A DNA stretch of 64,000 nt, from assembly GCA_030789695.1 (NCBI GenBank), contig CM061130.1, positions 8,423,860 to 8,487,859 of the forward strand, read 5' to 3'. Below, one piece after another: positions 1-10,775 of this stretch. Every line of letters starts with the position of its first letter. The first letter of the stretch is position 1. The position numbers and the translations under genes were made by a program. This DNA is from Scilla litardierei. Taxonomy: Eukaryota; Streptophyta; Magnoliopsida; Asparagales; Asparagaceae. The notes under the pieces were generated by a model. It was not told where the DNA came from. It made no database searches and saw only the letters and a program-made list of their open reading frames with translations.

Positions 1-1763
1 TGTGAATATATGAAATATAAACGCACGTCATGGGGGTGCCTAGCAAACGTACTTTTACTTGAACCTAAGAATAGAAAATTAGGTCCTAAAACTTTTGATT
101 GCATGTTCATTGGATATGCTCATAATAGTGCTTCATATAGATTCCTAGTGATTAGAAGTGAGCAAAATATCGTGGAACCTAACACTATTGTTGAAACTAA
201 GAATGCTGATTTCTTTGAGCACATATTTCCAATGAAAATGGATAATGTTAGGTTGACTTCTGCACCTCACTCTTCGCACCCTTCTGATACACCATCACTT
301 GATAATGATGATGAGATAGAAGTAAGAAGGAGTAAAAGAGTTAGGAAGGAGACTAATTTAGGTGATGGCTTTTTCACTTTTCTATTTGATAATGATCCTC
401 TTACATACCATGAAGCCATTACATCTCCTGATGCCACATTTTGGAAAGAAGCAATCAACAGTGAACTAGAATCCATTATGCCAAACCATACTTGGAAACT
501 AGTTACCTTGCCCCCAGGAGCTAAAACCATTGATTGCAAATGGATATTTAAAAGGAAGCTAAAACCTGATGGTTCTATTGACAAGTTCAAAGCTAGATTA
601 GTTGCTAAAGGTTTCAACCAAAAGAAAGACATTGATTATTTTGATACATTTGCCCGTGTCACTAGGATAGCTTCTATTCGTGTCTTGGTTGCTTTAGCAT
701 CTATTCATAGTCTTGTTAGCCATCAAATGGATGTAAAGACTGCCTTTCTGAATGGAGACTTGGAAGAAGAGATTTATATGGAACAACCTGAAGGTTGTAT
801 CACTCCTGGAAATGAACATAAAGTATTCCAACTTGTTAAATCTCTTTATGGTTTAAAACAAGCTCCAAAACAATGGCATGATAAATTTGATTCTGTTTTA
901 CTATCAAATGGTTATCATATTAATGATGCTGGTAAATGTATTTACACAAAGTTTGATAATGATGTTGGTGTTATTATTTGCTTATATGTTGATGACATGC
1001 TTATTCTAGGCACCAACCTAGATGTAGTAAATGCAACGAAGTCATTCTCATCTTCTAAGTTTGATATGAAAGACATGGGTGAAGCTGATGTGACCTTAGG
1101 TATTAAATTAACTAAGACACCTAATGGTATTATGCTTTCACAAGAACATTATATTAGTAAAATGCTTGAAAATTTTGGATATCATGATAAAAAACCGGTA
1201 GCTACTCCATATAATACTAGTTTACATTTAGCTAAAAAATTTGGTGAATCTGTTTCACAAATTAAATATGCTCATATCATTGGTAGCTTGATGTATTTGA
1301 TGAATTGTACTCGCCCTGATATTGCATATGATATTAGTAGATTGAGTCGTTACACTCAAAATCCTAATAGTGATCATTGGAATGCATTGTCAAGAGTTAT
1401 GAGATATTTGAAAGGAACTCTTGCATATGGATTGTTTTTTAGTGGCGATCCATCAGTTTTAGAAGGTTTTATTGATGCAAACTGGATCTCTGATTCAGAT
1501 GAGCTTAAATCCACAAGTGGTTATGTTTTTACACTTGGTGGAGGTGCTGTGTCTTGGAAATCTTCTAAGAAAACTTGCATTGCTCGGTCTACTATGGAAT
1601 CTGAGTTTATTGCCTTGGAGAAGGCATGTAGTAAAGCCGAATGGCTTAAGAATCTTCTTGGTGATCTTCCCATGTGTGAAAAATCGGTATCGTCTGTGTC
1701 TATCCATTGTGACAGTCAAGCTGCAATTGCAAAAGCCCACAATAAAGTTTTTAATGGGAAGAG
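1..1763 (+). mobile_element. Copia element E, 3' half of pol, truncated
   Basis: The left part of the element lies outside the window and its right part is cut at 1763/1764, where element A begins with TGTTGAG in the middle of the RNase H domain. What remains is the end of integrase, all of reverse transcriptase and most of RNase H. It is the outermost and therefore oldest layer of the nest. The missing RNase H tail and 3' LTR are not found directly after A; the LTR-like piece at 57167-57790 could be part of E's own LTR, but this is inference. Confidence 0.9.
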
Positions 1764-1824
1764 TGTTGAGTATTGGACTTCTCCCTACTTGGTGTTAATG
1801 ATGAGCAAACATAAATACTTATGA
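10..1824 (+). CDS. Copia polyprotein fragment: integrase end, reverse transcriptase, RNase H
   Basis: An open frame with no stop or frameshift. Residues 1-75 match the C-terminal end of copia integrase (WGCLANV, then [14 protein letters not shown]). The reverse transcriptase follows: the [12 protein letters not shown] block, then [14 protein letters not shown], the [17 protein letters not shown] block and the catalytic YVDD near residue 328. RNase H follows with the acidic residues in FIDANW, STMESEF and HCDSQAA. The frame crosses the E/A junction at 1763 and ends after about 20 codons read from A's LTR, so those last residues are not native. The first ATG in the window is not the real start; the frame enters from the left. 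Sequence style resembles the Tork/Angela group of copia, which I infer from memory of the family. Not expected to be a functional gene. Confidence 0.9.
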   Translation: MKYKRTSWGCLANVLLLEPKNRKLGPKTFDCMFIGYAHNSASYRFLVIRSEQNIVEPNTIVETKNADFFEHIFPMKMDNVRLTSAPHSSHPSDTPSLDNDDEIEVRRSKRVRKETNLGDGFFTFLFDNDPLTYHEAITSPDATFWKEAINSELESIMPNHTWKLVTLPPGAKTIDCKWIFKRKLKPDGSIDKFKARLVAKGFNQKKDIDYFDTFARVTRIASIRVLVALASIHSLVSHQMDVKTAFLNGDLEEEIYMEQPEGCITPGNEHKVFQLVKSLYGLKQAPKQWHDKFDSVLLSNGYHINDAGKCIYTKFDNDVGVIICLYVDDMLILGTNLDVVNATKSFSSSKFDMKDMGEADVTLGIKLTKTPNGIMLSQEHYISKMLENFGYHDKKPVATPYNTSLHLAKKFGESVSQIKYAHIIGSLMYLMNCTRPDIAYDISRLSRYTQNPNSDHWNALSRVMRYLKGTLAYGLFFSGDPSVLEGFIDANWISDSDELKSTSGYVFTLGGGAVSWKSSKKTCIARSTMESEFIALEKACSKAEWLKNLLGDLPMCEKSVSSVSIHCDSQAAIAKAHNKVFNGKSVEYWTSPYLVLMMSKHKYL

Positions 1825-2155
1825 CTAACCCCCTATTTTGTAGTTAATCCATTGCCTAAGCTTATTATGAAGATCTACTTGTAATGGATGACACTCAAAG
1901 TTCATTGAAGGCAAATGAAATGGATTGGATGATCGTGGATGGTGATTGAAGCTCCTAGAAGACTTCAAGCTCATACGTTGGATAGAAGAGAGAATTCGTC
2001 AATGTAAATTTCTTTTATCTCTTCTAGTATGTAGCTTAGAAGTAGAACATTGTTGGAGCACACACACATCTTCATTTCTGTCTTAGGATGTCCTTAGTTT
2101 AAGCTTCCTTTGACTCCAATTCATTTCAAACTAGATTATGCATGTCATGTATATA

Positions 2156-2804
2156 ACAGTCGACTGCTGAATGTTTTACAGTCGCCTGTCTCAAAAACAG
2201 TCGACTGTGTGTTGCTCTACAGTCCCCTGTTATGCACAAACTTTTACAGTCTAGTTTTGGGCTCCTCTGTTTAATTCCCATAGGCGACTCATGAACGATT
2301 CACAGTCACATGTCCAAGTGACAGTCGACTGTGTGTTGTCTATCAGTCGCATGTATATCCCTAGCCCAAAGTCTATTTCTTTATTTGTTTCGGCCAGTCG
2401 TCTTATGTTGGATTTACAGTCGACTGTCCATTGGATCAGTCGACTGCTAATGCTACATCAGTCGTCTGTCTGTGAGCCAATTTGTTGACTCGGCTCTCTG
2501 GAAATTCTCAGGGTTTTGACAGTCGTCTGTAGAGGGATTTACAGTGGACTGTTCTGATTAACAGTAGACTGTTATCTCCTCGTCAGTCATCTATCCTGTT
2601 CTCCCAGATGTTTTCCAGAATTCTTTAACTTACGCACTAATGGCCAGTCGCCTGTAGTAGGATTTACAGTCGCCTGTTGGTTCAACAGTCGACTGTCTAT
2701 GCTTCATCAGTCGACTGTCCACGTGGTAACTTACCGTTATGAATTCTCACCTACCCGATCTGACTGTGCAACAGTCGACTGTGGTTTCCTCAACAGTCGA
2801 CTGT
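2156..2804 (+). promoter_or_regulatory. U3 cluster of ACAGTCGACTGT-type palindromes
   Basis: The 12-bp palindrome ACAGTCGACTGT and variants (CAGTCGCCTGT, CAGTCGTCTGT, CAGTCACATG) recur every 20-60 bp across about 650 bp, ending roughly 90 bp before the TATA box. Its position in U3 upstream of the promoter suggests enhancer or repressor sites; function is inferred. The same cluster recurs in the right LTR (about 55636-56285) and, unexpectedly, inside the element at 52182-52547. Confidence 0.85.
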
Positions 2805-2889
2805 CGCGAGCGCAGATTCTATCCGTTGAGAGTTTTCTCACGAATTCCAAAAGGGTTTTTGCTAATTCTGTTTTATGGATTTGAGAAAC

Positions 2890-2899
2890 CTATATAAGG
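2890..2899 (+). promoter_or_regulatory. TATA box of A 5' LTR
   Basis: CTATATAAGG follows the U3 repeats, with the predicted transcription start about 30 bp downstream. The same box is kept in the right LTR near 56371. It would drive the genomic RNA. Confidence 0.75.
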
Positions 2900-3200
2900 A
2901 GCATCTACTGTTCCATTGAGATGTTAGATATTCCATTGCAAAATCTTTCAATCTTTCATTCTCAAGATCAAAGCTCTCAAATCCTAAAGCCCTAAGAATT
3001 CCTATCTTCAATCTCTTGCTCTCCAACCTAGAATCAAAGAGACATCTTCTAGGCATTTGGTACAGTCAAGAGAAAGGGCTTTTTCTCTCTTCCAAGAGAG
3101 TCTTCAACACACAACACACTTCTCCTTCAAGTTCTACTTCAAGGCATAGGTGATTGTAAGTGTTGCTTTCATATTTCATAACTTTCGTTATTTGAATTTG

Positions 3201-3405
3201 CTCTCAGGTTGTGAGAGTGGTTTGCTTGCTCCCAAGTTGTGGGAGTCAAGGACAATCGATTGTATTTCGATTTCACTTGTAGGGTTGCTACAAGTGGGTT
3301 TTAAGGAAACCTCAAGTTATGGTTCTAACTTGAGTATCCGGAGGTATCCGGGTGGAAGGGATGTAGGATTACCGAGAACAAGTCGGGAAGTGACTTGGGT
3401 AATCC
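3201..3405 (+). other. Hairpin chain in the LTR leader of A
   Basis: Successive inverted repeats lie within about 205 nt: CTCTCA/TGAGAG (3201-3217, loop GGTTG), CTCCCA/TGGGAG (3229-3245, loop AGTTG), AATCGA/TCGATT (3254-3272), CACTTGTAG/CTACAAGTG (3274-3296, loop GGTTG), CTCAAGTTA/TAACTTGAG (3311-3334), and a nested stem GGATTACC/GGTAATCC enclosing CAAGTC/GACTTG (3366-3405). They lie downstream of the TATA box, so they would be transcribed. The equivalent region of B and of C/D has the same series with different stem sequences. Confidence 0.8.
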
Positions 3406-3572
3406 GAACACTTGAAACATCCTTGCGTTTGCATTTGTTTCAATTTGGGTTTAATTTCAATTCCGCACTATTTTGTTGATTAGCATTTAAATTGGTGTAA
3501 CTATCGTTTTAAATTGCTTAAACATTATTCAACCCTCCTTCTAGTGTTTTCTCCATAGCTAGGGTCCTTATA

Positions 3573-3586
3573 ATTGGTATCTAAGC
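3573..3586 (+). other. Primer-binding site of A
   Basis: ATTGGTATCTAAGC directly follows the LTR and differs by two bases from ATTGGTATCAGAGC, the complement of the initiator tRNA-Met 3' end used by most copia elements. Confidence 0.85.
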
Positions 3587-3600
3587 ACAAGGTTTTAGCT

Positions 3601-4143
3601 ATGGCATCCAACAACAACAACGCTCCTCCACCGCATTCATACAACAATCACGATCGTGATGGAGCGTCCACGCTTTTCGAAGGTCAATCAACGGTGCGTC
3701 CTCTGCGTTTCAATGGCATGAACTTCGCTATTGGAAATTCAGGATGGAGACGTTCCTAAGGAGCGCTTCGCTTTGGAGAACCCTCAACAAGGAATACGTC
3801 GAACCCACCGAAGAGGATTTCGAAAAATGGTCGACTTTCGAAAAATCCGTTGAAGTCAACAAAGCAAAAGCAATGAACGCTCTTCATTGTGTGTTGGACC
3901 CGAATGAGTTCAACATGATATGCACATATAAGAGTGCATATCAAATTTGGAACCATCTCGTCGTTACCCTTGAGGGAACGAACAAGGTAAAACTTTCCAA
4001 ACTCTACGTTGCCGTGCAAAACTTCGATATGTTTCATATGCATGATAATGAAAGCATTGCATCGATGTACGGACGTTTTACTGACATCACCAATGAATTG
4101 GAAGCTCTTGGCCAAACTTACACCGAACCTAAAGATAAGGAAG
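3601..4143 (+). pseudogene. Gag of element A, N-terminal part
   Basis: Starts with ATG at 3601 (MASNNNN), 14 bases after the PBS. The N-terminal block FNGMNFA...FLRSASLW is the start of the plant copia Gag (UBN2/DUF4219-like) domain. A one-base loss near 3728 puts the frame out between NFA and WKF; the downstream frame then continues through AYQIWNHL and FHMHDNESI to 4143, where element C is inserted (TSD GGAAG). The remainder resumes at 14391. Gag forms the virus-like particle. Comparison with B's intact Gag (21099) shows the break. Confidence 0.88.
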
Positions 4144-6218
4144 TGTAGTGACCATGTGCTATGAGGAACAAACACTAGAGGGGGTGAATAGTGTTTTATA
4201 GAATTATAAGGAATTTACACCAAATAAAACCCTAGTTAACCAACAAATGCGGAATACAATAAATGAACAACCACACAAGCAATAATGCAATGCAAACAAG
4301 CAATCTACCCTGGTTCGGTGCCACCCAAGTCCCCCCAACTTGTTACCGGTGCCCTACTCCAACAACACCCGGATACCCTCCAGATACTCTAGCAAACCGC
4401 TAGAGATTTCCTTTAGCCCACTTGCGAAAAACCTCCAACAAGTGCAATCGACCTACAATCGATGTTAGTGTATCCCACAACCCGGAAACACACAAAAACC
4501 TTAGTCCCACAACTTGGGACTAAGCGCACTCTCACAAACCGAGAGTAAAACGAAATCTTGACTCCCACAACTTGGGATCAAGCCAATCCTCTCACCACCG
4601 TGAGTATACAACAAATATGAAGTATAAAGAATGAAATATAAAACTTCTTACCACAAAATCTTATGCCTTGAGAAATACTTACCAATATGAGGCAAGAATG
4701 GATTTTGAGGAAGATGAGATCACCAAACCCTAGCTCCACCAAGATGAGCAGCAATAGATGGCTAAGGAGTAGATGGTGACTTGGATTCAAGCTATTAGCT
4801 TGAGAAGCTCTTAAGGAATTAGAATCTCTCTTGAGAAATTAGTGCTCAAAGAGTAAGAGAGATATTCTTGTGAGATGAGAGAGCTTAGAAATGAGAATGA
4901 ATGGCTCTTCTCAAAGGTGTGAAAATGTCTCTAATTTCATCCCTGGATCCCTGGTTAGAAGTACACAAACTTATATAAGGAAGAGAGAAAACGGTTACAA
5001 AATTCGTGGCATTAAATGCCCAACGGATCTATTTCTGAAGCTGCTTAATCGGTCTAAGAAGGGTCATCAACCGACTAGATTGACAACTAGTCGGTCAGTG
5101 AACCTTCTTGGACCGACTAGATGGTTAACAGAGAAGATGGTGAAATCTGGGTAAGAACTAGTCGGTCTAAGAAGGATCATCAACTGACTAGATTGACAAC
5201 TAGTCGGTCAGTGAACCTTCTTGGACCGACTAGATTTGAAACTAGTCGGTCTAAGAAGGATCATCAACCGACTAGATTGTCATTTAATGCATTAACCATC
5301 CTTCTAGAACCAACTAACTGGTCAACAGTGCAAAGGTCGAATTTCACAAGGAAAACTAGTCGGTTTGAGAAGAAACACCAACCGACTAGATCGTCATTTA
5401 GTCGGTCGGTGAGCCTTCTTGGACCGACTAATTGACCAACAGTGAATGGGCTGAGTTGAGCTAGGATATCTAGTCGGTTCAAGAAGGATTTCCAACCGAT
5501 TAGATCGTCATCTAGTCGGTTGGTTCTTCTACTTGAACCAACTAAGATGCATAAGAAGCCACGAAATGAAGCGATAAGCTACAGGAAAGTTTCTAATGGC
5601 TTCTAAGGCAATCCTAGAGATAAGATATGAAAGTTATGAAGATTTCTAGGCAAGTACTACTCAAGGCTTAACATTCCACTAAACCGAAGCTAGAAGACAT
5701 AAAAGTAAACACGACAAACCGTCTTCAAAGCTTCAACATGGAGAATCCGAATCCCTTGACTTCATGAATACTCCTTGAGCTTCAAAGAAGCTCCAGGCAC
5801 AACGATCACGCGTTTTGAGGAAGTCTTGGGACGTCGCCTGAGATGAACAAATTACTTTGGCGACGATATCCATAATTCTTCATGGACTTGAGTCTTTTGG
5901 TTGAATGACTTGAATATCTTCAACATCATAGTCTTCGAAGCTCTTGACTCATCCATTCCTTTCTTCTCTTTGGATTGAATCTCCATTCATTTGTTGATGC
6001 CATTGGCTTGAGGTTTGAAGTAGCCTTTGAGTTCTTCAAGGCAATGCTTCACTTTTGTTGATCTACCAAGTTCTCCACTTGAATCAACACGTGTAGTCAC
6101 TTTTGATCTTCTTGAATCTAATTGGTGACTTTTTAGCTAACTGCAATCACAAGAGTTAGTTACAATGATTTGTGTTTGATCATCATCAAAATCAAGGTGG
6201 AGAGTCCAATACTCAACA
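4144..6218 (-). repeat. 3' LTR of element C
   Basis: Read on the minus strand it starts TGTTGAGTATTGGACTCTCC at 6218 and ends GGTCACTACA at 4144. It matches 12312-14385 and the D LTRs closely. It contains TATA (CTTATATAAGG, 4970-4980), the AGTCGGTC repeats (about 5045-5530) and leader hairpins, including CTCTAGC/GCTAGAG (4387-4405), CTTAGTCCCA/TGGGACTAAG (4500-4524), ACTCTC/GAGAGT (4528-4546) and CTTGACTCCCA/TGGGATCAAG (4557-4582). Confidence 0.95.
5045..5530 (-). promoter_or_regulatory. U3 cluster of CTAGTCGGTC / GACCGACTAG repeats
   Basis: The 10-mer CTAGTCGGTC and its complement alternate as short inverted pairs, for example CTAGTCGGTCAGTGAACC then TTGGACCGACTAG. The cluster sits upstream of the TATA box on the element strand. 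Equivalent clusters occur in the C 5' LTR (about 13212-13700), both D LTRs (about 26417-26960 and 49930-50470) and both B LTRs. Regulatory function is inferred from position. Confidence 0.8.
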
Positions 6219-6233
6219 TTCTCCCCCTTTTTG
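6219..6233 (-). other. Polypurine tract of C
   Basis: On the minus strand AAAAAGGGGGAGAA directly precedes the 3' LTR. It primes plus-strand DNA synthesis in LTR elements. Similar CTCCCCC motifs lie inside the element near 6510, 6610 and 10172. Confidence 0.85.
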
Positions 6234-9200
6234 ATGATGACAAACCAAATATAAACAAAACAAATAATTGTGCATTAAATATACTTACTACCACTGCAAT
6301 GATGCCAATCAAGTTAATATCAATAATCAATAGCATCATTCAGCAGTTAATAGTGTGTGTATCACATGAGGTTGTGTATATATCGCATGAATGACCAGAA
6401 ATAATATGCATACACAAAACAAATCATGTAGGTGATACACATCATAAACATGAGCATGATTACCAACATATATTAAATGTAATCTATACAAACCAAGGTA
6501 ATCACCAATGCTCCCCCTGAATCATATACATGAACGATCATACATAAAGTCTATATGATTCAGGTTATTGTTTAACACTCAACATTTAATAAGCACATCT
6601 TGTTTATTTCTCTCCCCCTTTGTCATTAACAAAAAGATATGGGGGCATAGAAACAACAAATGCAACAATAGAGTGGAAAACGTAAAGGTATATCAATAGT
6701 AACCAATTGTAAAGTTTTCTAATGTAAAGTTACCAATTGAAAACAGGACATCGAAATAAAGATATCAAATGCAATAGCACATATCCAACAACAACTCAAC
6801 CACCCTCGATTATCACAAAAAGATAAGCAAAAAGCATATGTGATAAAAGATTACAATAGATACTAATTGTAAAGAGTAGTGTGAGCAGTGTTAGAAAAGT
6901 GACAATTGCAAAAATCATGACATCACTTGTGAAAGAAAAACAAGTGATCAAAAAGTGTCAAATACACAAACAAACTCAATTATCATAAAATTTATAACAT
7001 TAAGCATAATGTGATAGACTGTCCTTGAGCAATGAGCATGACAAATGACATGAACATGATTAGATACATCATGGTGGAATCAAAATCATCATATTGACAT
7101 AGATCAATATTTTAGCAAATTGAGTGCATGGAAAACAATTCTAGGTTTTCATACAAACAAAGTAATCAATATAATCAATACCAATTGTAATCACCTTCAA
7201 TTTATGTTATAATATAATAACACAAATTAAGTATAATGGCATGATAAACCAAATGTAGACATACCAAGTCATCTCCAAAAGTATCTCCATCTAACCTCCA
7301 CAAAGCATCTCCAAAAGTAAGCATACCAAATATAAGTGAAGTGTGCGATGTGGGGTGACAAGGTGATACAAGGAAAAAATGAACATCAAATATCTATATC
7401 ACGCAAAAGTGTTATGCCAAAATAGAGATAGTAACATCATAAAACGTATGGCATACACAATTCTAGTACACTAAGATACTAATTGAACCAATGTTCAAAA
7501 GGACCATAGTACTAGCATGCATTCTAGAATAGATACTCACATAATGAGTCAAAGATAAGCATGGAATGCCACGAGCAAGAGGAAGATAAGCACTATATCA
7601 TACGCTCAAAACTAGCATCAAACAAGATCATGTAAAGATGATATCCAATATAAATAGTCTAACAATTGTAAATATGATACCAAATGTAAATATGATATGT
7701 AGAGATGATACCAATTGTAATATAACAGAGTATGGCAAGCAGGCAAATACTGTCAAAATCATGATATTACTTGAGAAGGAAACAAAGTGAACAAATAGAG
7801 ACATGATTTCATCCTAGCTCAATTATCACAAAGGATTCAACATGAGGCATAATGTGACAAAATATCTTTTGAGCAAAGGCATGAACATAGTCTACGATCA
7901 AAGTCACAAGGTAGGTCATAAACGAGTAAAGTTATCATGAACATCGCAAGCATGCATACCAATTGTGCGAATAGAATAAAAATACTTGTGTAAGCACAAT
8001 ATAATCGGAGGTAGCATCAAAGAAGTCATAGTGCATCAAGATATATTCATGGAAGAATATCTATGACAGAATATACATATCATCAAACACAATATAAAGC
8101 TTATGTGATCGTGTAAAGCACAAGTTATCTCTAACATCTCATCAAAATAGCATAAAATATGAGCGTGAGATGAGAGATGACATAGTGAGAAATATTGCAT
8201 GAAGATCACTAACTAATATGAATGAATGTTATGTCACTTGTGAAAATATCATCCATGAAAGATTTAGCTATAGACATGAAAGATCTCTTGAATAAAATCA
8301 TAGCTAAACAACAGTCATGAAGTAATTAAAATGACAAGTAACACACATTGATCACCCCAAATCATATCAATACGTCTCATAAAGATAATCATACAAACTA
8401 TAAGAAAAGTATGAGATGTGTAGTGATACAATGAACAAATTTGCATAAAGATCCTAAGTCATTAATCTTATACATGGCATGAATTATGTATAACGTGATG
8501 AAGTATAGCATGCCAGCAAGAAATGAATCTTAAATGAAGGAATTGAAAAATTTTCAATGAAGATTAAGATCAATATACTTAAAACAGTCTAATAAACAAG
8601 CAAGCATGTCATACATATCAGTTATAATATCCAGAACATATAACAATCTTCACACAGAAGCATGCATGTGAGGAATACGATGTGTGATGACAACATGTTC
8701 CAAAGATATGAACATTAATAAACAACTAACCAAATCATTATATGAATGTTATCGCTACCATGATACATGAGTCGTAATAAGACATACATGACATATATGA
8801 ACATGGCAGTCACATAAACAAGCAATTTTCATGAGGCTGTGACAAGAATGAGCTAATGAAGAAGTATGCTATATTACACAAATCGAATATTTTAAAATAC
8901 CAATTGTAAACATGGTAGTCAAAACCAATATATTAAAATACCAATTGTACAAAACACATACTTACAACCATTTAGCTCTCCCTATATGTGTGCATCTCCA
9001 AGGCACCATCCTTTCATTTGAATTGATCCATCATTTGTAAACCAAGGAGTGTGTAGGGTAGGCATCTTGCACAACAATCTGACAATTCAACAATTGGTGG
9101 TATCCAAAAACTTTTTGGATCCAATAGGTTATTGAACAAAATCAAGTAGTCCAATAACCAATCATTTACCAATTGTAAATAACACTCATCAATAGAAATG

Positions 9201-10775
9201 CATGACATGCATTGAAATGAGTTAAGATAATCATGAAAATCATGCAAATCAGGAATTAACAATTCTTAACCATTAGAAATTTAGGTACACCTAGACTAAT
9301 AATTCCTATGCATATGATTTAGTCAATCAACATCATTAAGAATACACATATCTAATACAATAGTGTGTGTGCTAGAAAGATTCCTCGTTTAATATGCATA
9401 TGTGCATAAAATAAACATTCACGGCACAACACATATTGAAGGAAGGCATGAAAAGTAATACCACAAAGAGTGTGCATGAAAAGCATAAAGTATTAATTTT
9501 CAAAACCAAATTTCTCTTTCCTTTGGCATATCAACAAGATAGAAAATCACCAAGGGTTAGAGAAATCAACTAATCTATATGCACAACATAATATGAGAGA
9601 AATGTAATGGCATATAATGATGTTGGGGGTAGTGGACGAACTCACATACATATATGGGTACAAAAAGATAATCATACAAGAATGGTACCCAAGCAATGAA
9701 ACACAATATGAGCTGCAAGAGAATATGTCATTCCTAATATACGATTCTATATGTGTGTTCATACCATGCCTAGAAACAATCTTAGAAATCCAAAAGATAG
9801 TGATTTGGGATTCTTAAGAAGAGGTTGTAGAGGCATGAGTAGGAACTTGGGATGCACGCTTGTGAAGTGGAACATAAATATAAGCGTGTCCCGTGTGTGA
9901 AACATGCAAATGAGCATTAGTTCTAACATGAAAATATTTAAGCCACATGTTATAAATAATCCTCGAATAAACATATGAGTAAGGATTATGAATACACAAT
10001 GCACATTGGTCAAGAATTTGACACACGTGAAACACATAGACATGAATGACATACGAGGCACACAATATGCAAACATAGAATATGCATGAGATAGTCTCAA
10101 ACACAAAGTGACATCTACATGCATCCAACACACATGAAAACCAAATGTAATAATATACTTACAACATTAAGCTCCCCCTACTTTGGTGCATCACTTAAGC
10201 ACCAACAACTCCATTTGAATGAAAATCTTTGCAAATCAAGGAGTTGGTAGGGTTGGTATCCCAATGTGGATTGAACCTAGAAAACATAATTTTGGTATCC
10301 AAAAACCTTTTTGGATCCTATGGGTTAGTCAACACGTTTAACAAACTAAATTCAAATTATTATAACCCATATCTTAGTGTAATCATACACAATATTAATG
10401 AAACATGTAATCATGTTACAAGATAAATATTTAACCAAATGCATGCATATACCAATTATACCAAAAATAAGTATATATATATTATAATCCAAACGCATGA
10501 CATGTATCACATGCAACAAAACATGAATATGAGCCAACGCATGTGTTGCAAGAAGAAATATTAAATATTCTAAATATGAAAATCATAAACACAATGATTT
10601 ACAAATAATCATGCAATGGAAATTAAGTTCAATATGAATTTACGTTTCTAATCACACCTGAGCATGTAAGGCCAAAATGCAAATAAAAGAATAAATCAAT
10701 TCTTAACACAAATACTTTGGTACCCATAAAATGAATATAAACTTATGGTACCAAGCAATGAAGGGTCAACGAAAA
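6234..10775 (-). other. Long noncoding interior of C
   Basis: About 4.5 kb of AT-rich DNA where pol would be in an autonomous element. No frame above about 125 codons and no recognisable domain. It holds extra PPT-like motifs and many copies of TACCAATTGTA (for example 7179, 7709, 7957, 8898, 8939, 9167), the reverse complement of the LTR/PBS junction. The same sequence is present in D (42869-47487), so it is a family feature. The part nearest gag (about 10150-10330) also matches the post-gag segment of B. Confidence 0.85.

Larger units (their letters stand above)
1764..3572 (+). repeat. 5' LTR of element A
   Basis: Starts TGTTGAGTATTGGACTTC and matches 55244-57052 along its whole length with the same size (1809 bp) and scattered point differences. 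It ends in TTATA where the other copy has TTACA, just before the PBS. It holds a palindromic repeat cluster (2156-2804), a TATA box near 2891, a leader with hairpins, and a C-rich end (near 3530-3545) typical of Sirevirus LTR ends. Confidence 0.93.

Noticed and set aside
3573..3586. tRNA gene at the TGGTATCAGAGC matches
   Set aside because: Only the short 3'-end complement is present, at LTR ends, as expected of a primer-binding site.
9759..10133. Frames of 105-124 codons in the noncoding interior of C
   Set aside because: Not kept intact in the homologous part of D (46454-46830) and no domain visible; probably chance frames.
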